From RBG-16-57-11 sp964503145 (GTDB lineage: Bacteria; Chloroflexota; Anaerolineae; Anaerolineales; UBA4823), in NCBI GenBank assembly GCA_964503145.1, contig CAZCYV010000007.1:1-64000 (forward strand): a stretch of DNA of 64,000 bases, written 5' to 3'. The notes under the pieces were generated by a model. It saw only the letters and a program-made list of their open reading frames with translations, had not been told where the DNA came from and made no database searches. The position numbers and the translations under genes are program-made. This document shows positions 50,618 to 59,664 of the stretch, one piece after another. The first letter of the stretch is position 1. Every line of letters begins with the position of its first letter.

Positions 50618-52129
50618 ATGGAAGAATTGTCGATACTCGAGCTTCAAGCCCGGCTCCAGAGCGGCGCCCTCAGCGCCCGGCGGCTCGTCGAGCGCTACCT
50701 GGAGCGCGTCGAACAACTGGATAAAAACGGCCCGGCGCTCAACGCGGTCATCGAGCTGAACCCCGACGCCCTGGCCCTCGCCGAGGCCCTGGACGCCGAA
50801 CGCCAGGCGGGGAAGGTGCGCGGCCCGCTGCACGGCATCCCCATCCTGCTCAAGGACAACATCGACACCGCCGACCGCATGAGCACCGCCGCCGGCTCGC
50901 TGGCGCTGGAAGGCAGCCGCGCCCCGCACGACGCCTTCCTGGTCGAGCGCCTGCGCCAGGCCGGGGCGATCCTGCTGGGCAAGGCCAACCTGAGCGAATG
51001 GGCCAACTTCCGCTCGACGCACTCCGTCAGCGGCTGGAGCAGCCGCGGCGGCCAGACGCGCAACCCCTACGCCCTGGACCGCAACCCCTGCGGCTCGTCC
51101 TCCGGCTCGGCGGTGGCGGTGGCCGCCGACCTGTGCGCCGCGGCCCTCGGCACCGAAACCGACGGCTCGATCACCTGCCCCGCCTCTGCCAACGGCATCG
51201 TCGGCCTCAAGCCCACCCTGGGGCTGATCAGCCGCTCCGGCGTCGTCCCCATCGCCCATTCGCAAGACACCGCCGGCCCGATGGCGCGCACGGTGGCCGA
51301 CGCCGCCCTGCTGCTGGGCGCCCTGACCGGCGTCGATCCGCGCGACCCCGCCACCGCCGAAAGCGAAGGCAAGGCGCTGAGCGATTACACGCCGTTCCTC
51401 GACCCCGACGGGCTGAAAGGCGCCCGCATCGGCGTCGCCCGCAACTACTGCGGCTTCGACCCGCGCGTCGATCAGATCTTCGAGCGCAGCCTGCAGGCAA
51501 TGAAAGCCCAGGGCGCCGAGATCATCGACCCGGTGGCGGTGATCGCCGAGAGCAAGTTCGCCCGCAGCGAGGTCGCCGTGCTGCTCTACGAGTTCAAGGC
51601 CGACCTGAACGCCTACCTGGCCGGGCGCGGCCCAGATGCGCCGGTGCGCTCGCTGGAAGAGGTGATCCGCTTCAACGAGCAGAACAGGGAGCGGGTGATG
51701 CCCTACTTCGGCCAGGAGCGCATGCTCCAGGCGCAGGCCAAAGGCCCGCTGAGCGACCCGCGCTACCGGGCCGCCCTGGAGAGGGGCCGCCGCCTGACCC
51801 GCCAGAGCCTGGACGCCGCCCTGCAGGAGCACCGCCTGGACGCCATCGTCGCCCCGACGCGCGGCCCGGCCTGGCTGATCGACCTGGTGAACGGCGATCT
51901 GCCCGGCGAGGGCGGCTTCTCCAGCCCGCCGGCGGTGGCCGGTTACCCGCATCTCACCGTCCCCGCCGGCTATGTCTTCGGCCTGCCGGTGGGCGTCTCC
52001 TTCTTCGCCGGCCCCTGGCAGGAACCGACCCTGATCCGCCTGGCCTACGCCTTCGAACAGGCGACGCAGGCGCGCCGCCCGCCGCAATTTCTACCCACTG
52101 TGGACTTGAAGGGAGCGCCGCTAAGCTGA
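50618..52129 (+). CDS. amidase signature (AS) family amidase
   Basis: A 503-residue AS-family hydrolase with the Ser-cisSer-Lys triad: Lys in ILLKDNID (about 84-91), cis-Ser in CGSSSGSAVAVAA (about 159-171) and nucleophile in TDGSITCPASANG (about 185-197). It lacks the C-terminal traits of GatA and no gatB/C is nearby, so it is probably a peptide or acyl amidase, similar to bacterial peptide amidases. No signal peptide. GGAGGC precedes the ATG; the stop overlaps the following membrane-protein start (TGATG). Confidence 0.88.
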   Translation: MEELSILELQARLQSGALSARRLVERYLERVEQLDKNGPALNAVIELNPDALALAEALDAERQAGKVRGPLHGIPILLKDNIDTADRMSTAAGSLALEGSRAPHDAFLVERLRQAGAILLGKANLSEWANFRSTHSVSGWSSRGGQTRNPYALDRNPCGSSSGSAVAVAADLCAAALGTETDGSITCPASANGIVGLKPTLGLISRSGVVPIAHSQDTAGPMARTVADAALLLGALTGVDPRDPATAESEGKALSDYTPFLDPDGLKGARIGVARNYCGFDPRVDQIFERSLQAMKAQGAEIIDPVAVIAESKFARSEVAVLLYEFKADLNAYLAGRGPDAPVRSLEEVIRFNEQNRERVMPYFGQERMLQAQAKGPLSDPRYRAALERGRRLTRQSLDAALQEHRLDAIVAPTRGPAWLIDLVNGDLPGEGGFSSPPAVAGYPHLTVPAGYVFGLPVGVSFFAGPWQEPTLIRLAYAFEQATQARRPPQFLPTVDLKGAPLS

Positions 52130-52581
52130 TGGAAGACCGAACTGCACGCCGCTTGAACGATATCTTGCTGGTCAGCGGGCTGGCGGGCCTGCTGCTGCTG
52201 GCCGGGCTGATGGACGCCCTGCGCCGCATGTTGTTCGCTGCGGCGCAATCGCTGGCCGACCAGCAACGCCTGCTCTTCTTGCTGCCGTTGATGCAATTGC
52301 TGCTGATGCTGGCGGCCTTGGGGCTGATCTGGGTGGCGGTATCCGGCGCGGGCTACAGCCGCTGGGTGACCGCAGTGTACCTGGTGATCGGGCTGGCCCT
52401 GCTCTACGGGTTGGGCCTGCTCTCCGCCCTGCCCTTCCCCGATTGGCTCTACGGGGTCACGGAATACCTCTCGCCGGATGGCTACCTGTTCCAGGTGGGT
52501 GGCGTCAGCGCCGCGCTGGGGCTGATCAGCCTGTTCTTCTGGAAGGAAGACAGGCCCCCGGCCTCAGAGCCGGAAATCTAG
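52129..52581 (+). CDS. small membrane protein coupled to the amidase gene
   Basis: A 150-residue protein starting at the ATG in the TGATG junction. Four hydrophobic segments (about 14-33, 43-70, 78-100, 118-140) and a charged tail (WKEDRPPASEPEI). No family recognised. Its translation is coupled to the amidase, so a shared role is likely. Confidence 0.7.
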   Translation: MEDRTARRLNDILLVSGLAGLLLLAGLMDALRRMLFAAAQSLADQQRLLFLLPLMQLLLMLAALGLIWVAVSGAGYSRWVTAVYLVIGLALLYGLGLLSALPFPDWLYGVTEYLSPDGYLFQVGGVSAALGLISLFFWKEDRPPASEPEI

Positions 52582-52665
52582 CCCGAGCGCGCGGCCATAG
52601 AGACGGCTTGGAAGGTGGTGACGGGCTATAGGATATTGAGCAAACTATACCCCGCAGGTGATCTA

Positions 52666-53694
52666 TTACGCCACCTTGCACACCAGCAGCGTCTGATCGT
52701 CGGCCGGGGCTTCGCCGGCGGTGAAGCGTTCCAGCTCCAGGCGCAGGCGCTGGATCATCTCGGCGGCCGGCAGCCCCTGAGCGGCCAGCGCGGCTTCCAG
52801 CAGCCTTTCGCGCCCAAATTCTTCTCCCTGTGGGTTGCTGGCCTCGGTGATCCCGTCGGTGTAGAGCAGCAACAGGTCGCCGGGAGAGAGGTGCGCTGTG
52901 GCGGAGTGGAACTGCCCCTGCTCCACCAGGCCGATGGCCGCAGCGGTCGGCCATAGCCAGATGGCGCCCCCATCGCCGTTGGGCTGGCCGCGCAGCACCA
53001 GCGGCGGGTTGTGCCCGGCATTGCAATACGTCAGGATGTGAGATTGGGGGTCGAAGACGCCCAGGAACAGGGTCACGAAAGTGGTGAAGCGCACGTTGTG
53101 CACCAGCAGGTGATGCATGCGCTCCAGGGCGGCTGCCGGGGAGAGGCTGCCGGGCGCCAGCGAGCGCAGCAGGGTCTGGATGCTGGCCATGTGCAGGCTG
53201 GCCGAGACGCCATGCCCGGCCACATCGGCGATTGCCAGGCCCACTGCGCCGTCCAGAGAGTCGAAGAAGTCGAAGTAGTCGCCGCCGATGATCTGCGCCG
53301 GGCGGCTGAAAGCCGCCACCTGCAGCGAGGGGGTCTGGGGCGGCTGTTGCGGCAGCAGCGAAAGCTGCACCGTCTGAGCCATCTCCAGCTCGAATTCCAG
53401 GGTGCGCTGCTCGTCTGGCGTGAGATGTTCCAGGCAGACGCAACTGGTGTAGTCCATCTCCATCAGGCGCGTTTCGACGTAGTCGTGGCACACTTCGCAT
53501 AGTCCCAGCGTTCCGGCTTCGGCTTTTTCAATGGCGTTCTCCAGGGTATCCAGATGATTCAAGACGGCCTGATCGGACTCATTGCCCAATTGGAGGTCCT
53601 GCTTGGTGGGGGGCGTGGCGGCCAGCCAATCGGACAGGGCGCTCCGCTTCGACAGCAAGGTCTGGCGGATCTGGTCGAGTACGTGTAAGTTCAT
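52666..53694 (-). CDS. SpoIIE/PP2C-type phosphatase with DksA/TraR-like zinc finger
   Basis: A 342-residue fusion. Residues about 1-95 resemble DksA/TraR proteins: helical start, then GTLGLCEVCHDYVETRLM with Cys 66, 69 and 85, 87 as zinc ligands. Residues about 100-342 are a SpoIIE/RsbU phosphatase domain: AQTVQLSLLP, IIGGDYFDFF (metal Asp), IADVAGHGVSASLHM (metal Asp), YTDGITEA and DDQTLLV. Such phosphatases act on anti-anti-sigma factors in partner-switching. The zinc finger may give redox or RNA-polymerase sensing. No partner genes are adjacent. Confidence 0.88.
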   Translation of the reverse strand: MNLHVLDQIRQTLLSKRSALSDWLAATPPTKQDLQLGNESDQAVLNHLDTLENAIEKAEAGTLGLCEVCHDYVETRLMEMDYTSCVCLEHLTPDEQRTLEFELEMAQTVQLSLLPQQPPQTPSLQVAAFSRPAQIIGGDYFDFFDSLDGAVGLAIADVAGHGVSASLHMASIQTLLRSLAPGSLSPAAALERMHHLLVHNVRFTTFVTLFLGVFDPQSHILTYCNAGHNPPLVLRGQPNGDGGAIWLWPTAAAIGLVEQGQFHSATAHLSPGDLLLLYTDGITEASNPQGEEFGRERLLEAALAAQGLPAAEMIQRLRLELERFTAGEAPADDQTLLVCKVA

Positions 53695-53878
53695 CCTGTC
53701 CTCCTGCAGAAATACGGTTGAAGATATTCATTATACCATTAAATCCGATCATATGTTCGATTAATTAATCGAAATTTGGAGTCTTTTGAGAGCAATTCAT
53801 TGGGGTTGAGCGCGCTTGTCACACAGATTGCGATGAAATGCAGATAATGTCACAAATAATTTAGACTATTATTATCCA

Positions 53879-53913
53879 AATAGTGACAAACGTCTATGAC
53901 ATCTGTCACTATT
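53879..53913. promoter_or_regulatory. inverted-repeat operator upstream of the sulfur operon
   Basis: AATAGTGACA (53879-53888) and TGTCACTATT (53904-53913) form a perfect 10-bp inverted repeat with a 15-nt centre, in an AT-rich divergent region (53695-53986) 74 nt before the arsR ATG. It is a candidate site of the ArsR regulator. A related TGTCAC also occurs at 53849. Confidence 0.6.
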
Positions 53914-53986
53914 CGTGCAATTCTTCACATGCTATGATTTGCATGCATAAAGATATACCCGTATGTGAATACATGGAACCCAAGCG

Positions 53987-54364
53987 ATGATCACACCCAC
54001 ACTGACCCAAGAAATCACCCAATTACACGCCGATATCTGCTCCGGCTTGGCCGATCCGCGGCGCATCCTGATCCTGTATGCGCTCTCCGAGAGGCCGCAC
54101 AACGTCAGCGAACTGGCCGAGGAGCTGGGCATGAGCCAGCCGGCGGCCTCGCGCCATCTGATGGTCCTGCGCGAGCGGGGCATGGTGTCGGCGCAGCGCG
54201 ACGGGCAGGCGGTGATCTATCAGCTTGCCGATGCGCGCGTGATCCAGGCGCTGGACCTGCTGCGCGGGGTGCTGGCCGACAAATTGAAAAACCAGGCCGT
54301 CCTGGCGAGCACGGTTTACGAAAGCCTGGAGCTGGAACTGCCCGGCCAAACCGGACGGCTGTAA
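53987..54364 (+). CDS. ArsR-family transcriptional regulator
   Basis: A 125-residue winged-helix repressor: GLADPRRILILYALSE, recognition helix MSQPAASRHLMVLRERGMV and wing RDGQAVIYQLAD. It lacks the C-V-C metal site of ArsR/SmtB metal sensors and has only one Cys (near residue 18), so it likely senses sulfur species or redox through other means, similar to BigR/SqrR in principle though their cysteine pair is absent. First gene of the sulfur operon. Confidence 0.9.
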   Translation: MITPTLTQEITQLHADICSGLADPRRILILYALSERPHNVSELAEELGMSQPAASRHLMVLRERGMVSAQRDGQAVIYQLADARVIQALDLLRGVLADKLKNQAVLASTVYESLELELPGQTGRL

Positions 54365-54433
54365 AGATGCGAACGATTGAGCCATGCGATAAACAACGCA
54401 GTTAACGCAACCCATCCGAACGAGGAAGATCCT

Positions 54434-55666
<1,233 letters not shown>

Positions 55667-55675
55667 GAGGCGGCG

Positions 55676-56428
55676 ATGGATAGCGACCTGGCTTTGCTGC
55701 ATGAAAAGATCGATGCGCTGACCGCCACGGTCGAGGCGCAGCGCCAGCGCCTGGAAATCCTGGAATCCAGCGCCAACGGCCAACTGATGGCCAAGCTGGA
55801 TTACCTGGTGGCGCAGGCGCAGGCCCAGCAGCGTTTTCAGGATGAGATGGAAGAGCTAAAGCGCGACCTGATCCCCATCGCCAACCACATGATCAAGCTG
55901 ACCATCGACGAACTGGCCGAGGTGGGCAGCGAGTTCCAGGCCGAAGACCTGCTCTTCATGCTCAAGCGCCTGCTGCGGGATACGCGCCTGATCGTGGATG
56001 GGTTGGATCGCCTGGAGAGCATGGCGGAGCTGTTCGACGAGACCCAGCGCCTGAGCAAGCAGGTCTTCAATCAGGCGGTGATGAAGCTGGATCACCTGGA
56101 GCGCGAGGGCTACTTCACCTTTGCGCGCGGCGGGTGGCGCATCGCCGAGCGCATCGTCTCCGAGTTTGGCGAGGAAGACATCAACGCTCTGGGCGACAAC
56201 ATCGTTACCATCCTCAGGACGGTGCGCAACCTGACCCAGCCGGAGATCATGGCGCTGACCAACAACGCCCTGGGCGCGCTGCAATCCGATCTGCCCGAAG
56301 ACGGCAACCCCTCGCTGTGGACGCTGCTGCGCGATCTCTCGGACCCCAAGGTGCGCCGCGGCCTGTCCCGCTTGCTGAATATGGTCAAAGTTCTGGCCGA
56401 CCAGCCGACTGGTCCCAGTAAAAATTGA
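55676..56428 (+). CDS. DUF1641 family protein
   Basis: A 250-residue, mostly helical protein with an N-terminal coiled coil (LLHEKIDALTATVEAQRQRL) and the conserved DUF1641 core around LDHLEREGYFTFARGG and ALGDNIVTILRTVRNLTQPEI. Members accompany FAD/quinone oxidoreductases and formate dehydrogenases; function is not known. It begins 9 nt after the SQR-like gene, with GGAGGCG ahead, and probably forms a complex with that protein or anchors it. Confidence 0.87.
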   Translation: MDSDLALLHEKIDALTATVEAQRQRLEILESSANGQLMAKLDYLVAQAQAQQRFQDEMEELKRDLIPIANHMIKLTIDELAEVGSEFQAEDLLFMLKRLLRDTRLIVDGLDRLESMAELFDETQRLSKQVFNQAVMKLDHLEREGYFTFARGGWRIAERIVSEFGEEDINALGDNIVTILRTVRNLTQPEIMALTNNALGALQSDLPEDGNPSLWTLLRDLSDPKVRRGLSRLLNMVKVLADQPTGPSKN

Positions 56429-56474
56429 ACCTTTTTTCTGACACTCACACCGATTAGACAAGGAGAAAGATACC

Positions 56475-56792
56475 ATGACAACCGCAACCGCTTCAATTTT
56501 AGAAACCGTGGCCTTCGACTCGGAAGGCTTCATGGTCGATCCGAAAGCCTGGACGCCGGAAATCGCCGAGGCGATCGCCCAGAGCCTGAACATCAAGCTG
56601 ACCGAGCGCCACTGGATCGTGATCAATTTCGCCCGCAAGGAATTCGAGGCCACCGGCCAGCCGCCCACGCTGCGCAAGATCACCAAGAGCACCCCGGTGG
56701 ACACCAAGGAGATCTATGCGCTGTTCCCCGGCGGCCCGGCGAAGACGGCGGCCAAGATCGCCGGCCTGGGCAAGCCCACCGGCTGCATTTGA
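56475..56792 (+). CDS. DsrC/TusE-family sulfur carrier with a single conserved cysteine
   Basis: A 105-residue protein: FDSEGFMVDPKAWTPEIAE, LTERHWIVINFARKEF and PTLRKITK are standard DsrC fold elements. The C-terminal arm ends GLGKPTGCI, keeping the penultimate Cys (104). The second redox Cys 11 residues earlier is replaced by Ala 93 (KTAAKIAG). This makes it a TusE-type sulfur relay protein, not a substrate of DsrAB sulfite reductase, which needs both. It would accept sulfur from the SQR/DsrE proteins of the operon. Confidence 0.92.
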   Translation: MTTATASILETVAFDSEGFMVDPKAWTPEIAEAIAQSLNIKLTERHWIVINFARKEFEATGQPPTLRKITKSTPVDTKEIYALFPGGPAKTAAKIAGLGKPTGCI

Positions 56793-56875
56793 TCCTGGCC
56801 TGAGCCGTTGAGCGATGTACGCGACGCCCTAAACCCTCGATCGATCGTAGTCGAAACAATGAAAGGATAGCCGAG

Positions 56876-57361
56876 ATGGAACAAGAAATGAAACCTCCCC
56901 GCAAGCTGTGCATCATCGCCTCGAAAGGCTCGCTCGACATGGCCTACCCGCCGCTGATCCTGGCCAACGCGGCGCGCATGAGCGGCATCGAAGCGCACAT
57001 TTTCTTCACCTTCTGGGGGCTGGATATCATCACTAAAAAGAAAAACAAAAACCTGCACGTCGCCACGGTGGGCAACCCCAACATGCATCCCTGGTTCCAC
57101 ATTCCCACGCTCATCGGGGCGCTGCCGGGCATGTCGGCGGCGGCCTCGTGGATGATGAACCGCGAGATCGCCAAGCTGGACTTCCCGCCGGTGGATGAGT
57201 TCGTGCAGTTGGTGATGGACTCGGGCGCCTGCGTCTATGGCTGCAAGATGTCGATGGACATGATGAAGCTGACCAAGGACGATCTGGTGGACGGCGCAGA
57301 AGTGCTCGGAGCGATGGAGTTCCTGGAGATCTCCGACGGGGCACAGGTGCTGTTCATCTGA
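56876..57361 (+). CDS. DsrE/DsrF-like (DsrE2 family) sulfurtransferase protein
   Basis: A 161-residue protein with KLCIIASKGSLDMAYPPLILANAA, FFTFWGLDII, and SGACVYGCKMSMDMM, where the two Cys (about 116 and 120) lie at the DsrE2 active-site position. These proteins carry persulfide and pass it to DsrC/TusA. No second DsrF/DsrH gene follows, so it is a solitary type. ATG preceded by AAAGGA. Terminator at 57380-57414. Confidence 0.9.
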   Translation: MEQEMKPPRKLCIIASKGSLDMAYPPLILANAARMSGIEAHIFFTFWGLDIITKKKNKNLHVATVGNPNMHPWFHIPTLIGALPGMSAAASWMMNREIAKLDFPPVDEFVQLVMDSGACVYGCKMSMDMMKLTKDDLVDGAEVLGAMEFLEISDGAQVLFI

Positions 57362-57379
57362 GCTGACACCCGTCGCTGG

Positions 57380-57414
57380 ATCGCCCCAATCTGCGGATTG
57401 GGGCGATTTGGTTT
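57380..57414 (+). terminator. intrinsic terminator of the sulfur operon
   Basis: ATCGCCCCAAT (57380-57390) and ATTGGGGCGAT (57397-57407) form an 11-bp perfect stem with a 6-nt loop, followed by TTGGTTT. Confidence 0.85.
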
Positions 57415-57569
57415 CTATAGGGCCGGGCGGGGCAGCGAAATGTTCGCCTGGATGACTGAAAGGGGGTAAAAAGCCTGTGAAACCCGGCGTTTTCACCTGG
57501 AGATTGGCGAAATTGGACTATAATGGGAAATGTCCATTGGTTCACCCGGTTTCATCAGGAGTGTGCATC

Positions 57570-58304
57570 ATGGATCCGAGAGGGAAAAGCTCGAAAATTT
57601 CTGCGCTCGTCATCCTGGCTGGGATGATGAGCCTGCTGCTGAGCGGCTGCTCTGCCATCCAATTTTTGTCCGGCGTGCCGGCGCCGCCTTCGGGCGCGGA
57701 ACAAACGGCGATTGCCCTGCAGGTGGCCGCCCTGGCCGCCACTTCGGCGGCGATGCAACCGCCCCAGCCCGCCGAGCCGCTCCAGCCCGCCCAACCGGCG
57801 CAGCCCCAGCCGCCCACGCTGGCCCCGCTGCCCACCTATACGCCGCTGCCGACGTACACGCCGGTGCCGACCTTCACCCCGCTGCCCACTTATACTCTGC
57901 TGCCGACAATCAGCCAGCCCACATTCATCCCCACCGCGGGCCAGGCAGCGGCAACCCCCAACCCGGAGCAGCGCGGCTGCTGCACGCTGCGGGTGCGCAA
58001 CATGTTCCAGCGCACCTACTGGATCGGCACAAAAATGCCGTATGGCGGCAATTTCATCAAGCCGCGTTGGTACGTGGAGTTCTACCCGCCCGAGCCGACC
58101 TGGATGCGCATCTGGGTGTGCCGCTACACGTCTTACTTTTATAAGCACTGGAAGGATTACGGCTGGTGGTTCTACAAAGAAGATTGGGAGGACCGCTGGA
58201 ACTGGAATTTCTGGACTTACTGGCGAGACCGCGGCCACCTGTACAATTGCTTCTACCGCGACGTCATGGTTGATGAGACGTTGATCGAGATCAGCGTGCC
58301 TTAG
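57570..58304 (+). CDS. lipoprotein with PT-rich linker and Trp/Tyr-rich domain
   Basis: A 244-residue protein. Lipobox LLLSGC gives a lipidated Cys near residue 26. A Pro/Gln-rich and then Pro-Thr repeat linker (LPTYTPLPTYTPVPTFTP-like units) runs to about residue 120. The C-terminal domain (about 132-244) is extremely rich in Trp, Tyr and Arg (TYWIGTKMPYGGNF, WKDYGWWFYKEDWEDRWNW), with paired Cys at its start. No family recognised. The aromatic content hints at carbohydrate binding on the cell surface, which is only inference. ATG at 57570 has AGGAG upstream. Confidence 0.75.
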   Translation: MDPRGKSSKISALVILAGMMSLLLSGCSAIQFLSGVPAPPSGAEQTAIALQVAALAATSAAMQPPQPAEPLQPAQPAQPQPPTLAPLPTYTPLPTYTPVPTFTPLPTYTLLPTISQPTFIPTAGQAAATPNPEQRGCCTLRVRNMFQRTYWIGTKMPYGGNFIKPRWYVEFYPPEPTWMRIWVCRYTSYFYKHWKDYGWWFYKEDWEDRWNWNFWTYWRDRGHLYNCFYRDVMVDETLIEISVP

Positions 58305-58320
58305 AGGCGAAAACGTTTAT

Positions 58321-58355
58321 AAAGGCAGCCGCGATCGATGATCACGGCTGCCTTT
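58321..58355. terminator. terminator between convergent lipoprotein and adaptor genes
   Basis: AAAGGCAGCCG (58321-58331) and CGGCTGCCTTT (58345-58355) pair perfectly with a 13-nt loop. It can serve both converging genes. Confidence 0.75.
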
Positions 58356-58382
58356 GCATGCGGGAAGGATTTTCCGACCGAA

Positions 58383-59525
58383 CTACTCTTCGAAAGTTAC
58401 CACCACGGTCATGCCCCAGCGCAGGCGCGGATCGGGGTTGTCCAGCAGGATGCGCACGGTGTAGGTGATATCGCCGCGCTTCTCTTCGTACACCTGGCTG
58501 ATCGACTCGACCGTGCCGGTCATCTCCACGCCGGGCAGAGCGTCGGCCACGATGGTCACCTTTTGGCCAACTTTGATATCTACCACTTCAATTTCGGTCA
58601 GGTCGTCGGTTTCGACGTACAGCCGGGAGAGATCGGCGATGCGCATCACCGGCTGACCAGGGGTGACCTGCTGACCGACCACCAATTCCATATCCACCAC
58701 AGTGCCGTCAATCGTGGCGAGCAGATCCAGGTCCTTCAGGTTGGCCTTGGCGGCGGTGAGGTTCTCTTCGGCGGCTTTGATGCGCGCCTCCGCCGCGGCC
58801 ACCGCGTCAGCGTCTGGGCCTTTCTGCAGGTCCTGGTAATCCTTCAGCGCCTCCTCCAGGCGAGTTTCCGCTTCGTTCAGGTTGGTGACGAGCTGCAGCC
58901 AGCGCACTGCGGTGTTGTAATCGCTCTGGGCGGTGTCCAGCTCTTCTTTGCGCTCTTTGCGGATGCTGTCGCCGGAGGGGTAGTATTTGTAGGGTTCGAA
59001 GCGCTCGCGCGCCCGATCCAGGATCTCTTTCTGTTTGGCGATGGCCTCCAGGGGGGTCATCCCCAGCATGTTCTGCGGCACGGTGAAGTTGTCGAGCTGA
59101 TACTGGGCATCCTTCAGGGCCTTGTTGGCCGCCGACATGGCCGCGGCGGCCTGAACTTGAGCCAGGGCCAGATCGTCGTCCAGCTTCTTGCGCGCCTGCT
59201 GAGCCGCCAGCAGCTCGGCTTCGGCGGCGGCGATCGCCGCGGCGATCTGCTCGCGGTTTCCCAGGCGGGCCAGGATGTCGCCGGTCTTCACCACGGAATT
59301 TTCTTCTACCAAAATTTCTTCCACCTGCCCGGCGGTGAAGAAAGACAGGCTCACATCCTTGCGGGGCACCACGCGCCCTTCAGAGACGATGTTGGTCTGC
59401 GAGATGACCGTAGGCAGCGGGGTGGGGGTGCCGGCGCTTGGGCCTCCGGGCAACGCGCCGCAGGCAGCCAGCAGGAAGCTGGCGAGGATCAGCAACGAAA
59501 GAATGGGTAATGCCCTGGGTTTCAT
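58383..59525 (-). CDS. periplasmic adaptor (HlyD/MacA-like) lipoprotein
   Basis: A 380-residue membrane-fusion protein. Signal with lipobox FLLAAC (lipidated Cys at 22), a split lipoyl domain (VVPRKDVSLSFFTAGQVEEI ... LDLLATIDGTVVDMELVVGQ, second part shown in pieces), and a long coiled-coil between about 100 and 240 (AEAELLAAQQARKKLDDDL and similar). The C-terminal beta-barrel region has VTIVADALPGVEM. It is the last gene of a MacAB-like minus-strand operon, in a presumably single-membrane organism where it would link the permease to the cell surface. Confidence 0.88.
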   Translation of the reverse strand: MKPRALPILSLLILASFLLAACGALPGGPSAGTPTPLPTVISQTNIVSEGRVVPRKDVSLSFFTAGQVEEILVEENSVVKTGDILARLGNREQIAAAIAAAEAELLAAQQARKKLDDDLALAQVQAAAAMSAANKALKDAQYQLDNFTVPQNMLGMTPLEAIAKQKEILDRARERFEPYKYYPSGDSIRKERKEELDTAQSDYNTAVRWLQLVTNLNEAETRLEEALKDYQDLQKGPDADAVAAAEARIKAAEENLTAAKANLKDLDLLATIDGTVVDMELVVGQQVTPGQPVMRIADLSRLYVETDDLTEIEVVDIKVGQKVTIVADALPGVEMTGTVESISQVYEEKRGDITYTVRILLDNPDPRLRWGMTVVVTFEE

Positions 59526-59664
59526 AGTCGATTTCTCCCTGTGGGATCTCCTTGTCTATATATTGTATAACTTATGCACAATTTTATGCCCAATCTCTGT
59601 GCCCGTCAAGGGCCAGTTTTTGCGACAGGCTGGCTGTGGGGCTTCGCCTGTCGTTCATCCAGGA

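Noticed and set aside
50998..52581. A 527-codon frame running through the amidase gene
   Set aside because: Only its last 150 codons (from the ATG at 52129) look like protein; the upstream part is an Arg/Pro shadow of the amidase.
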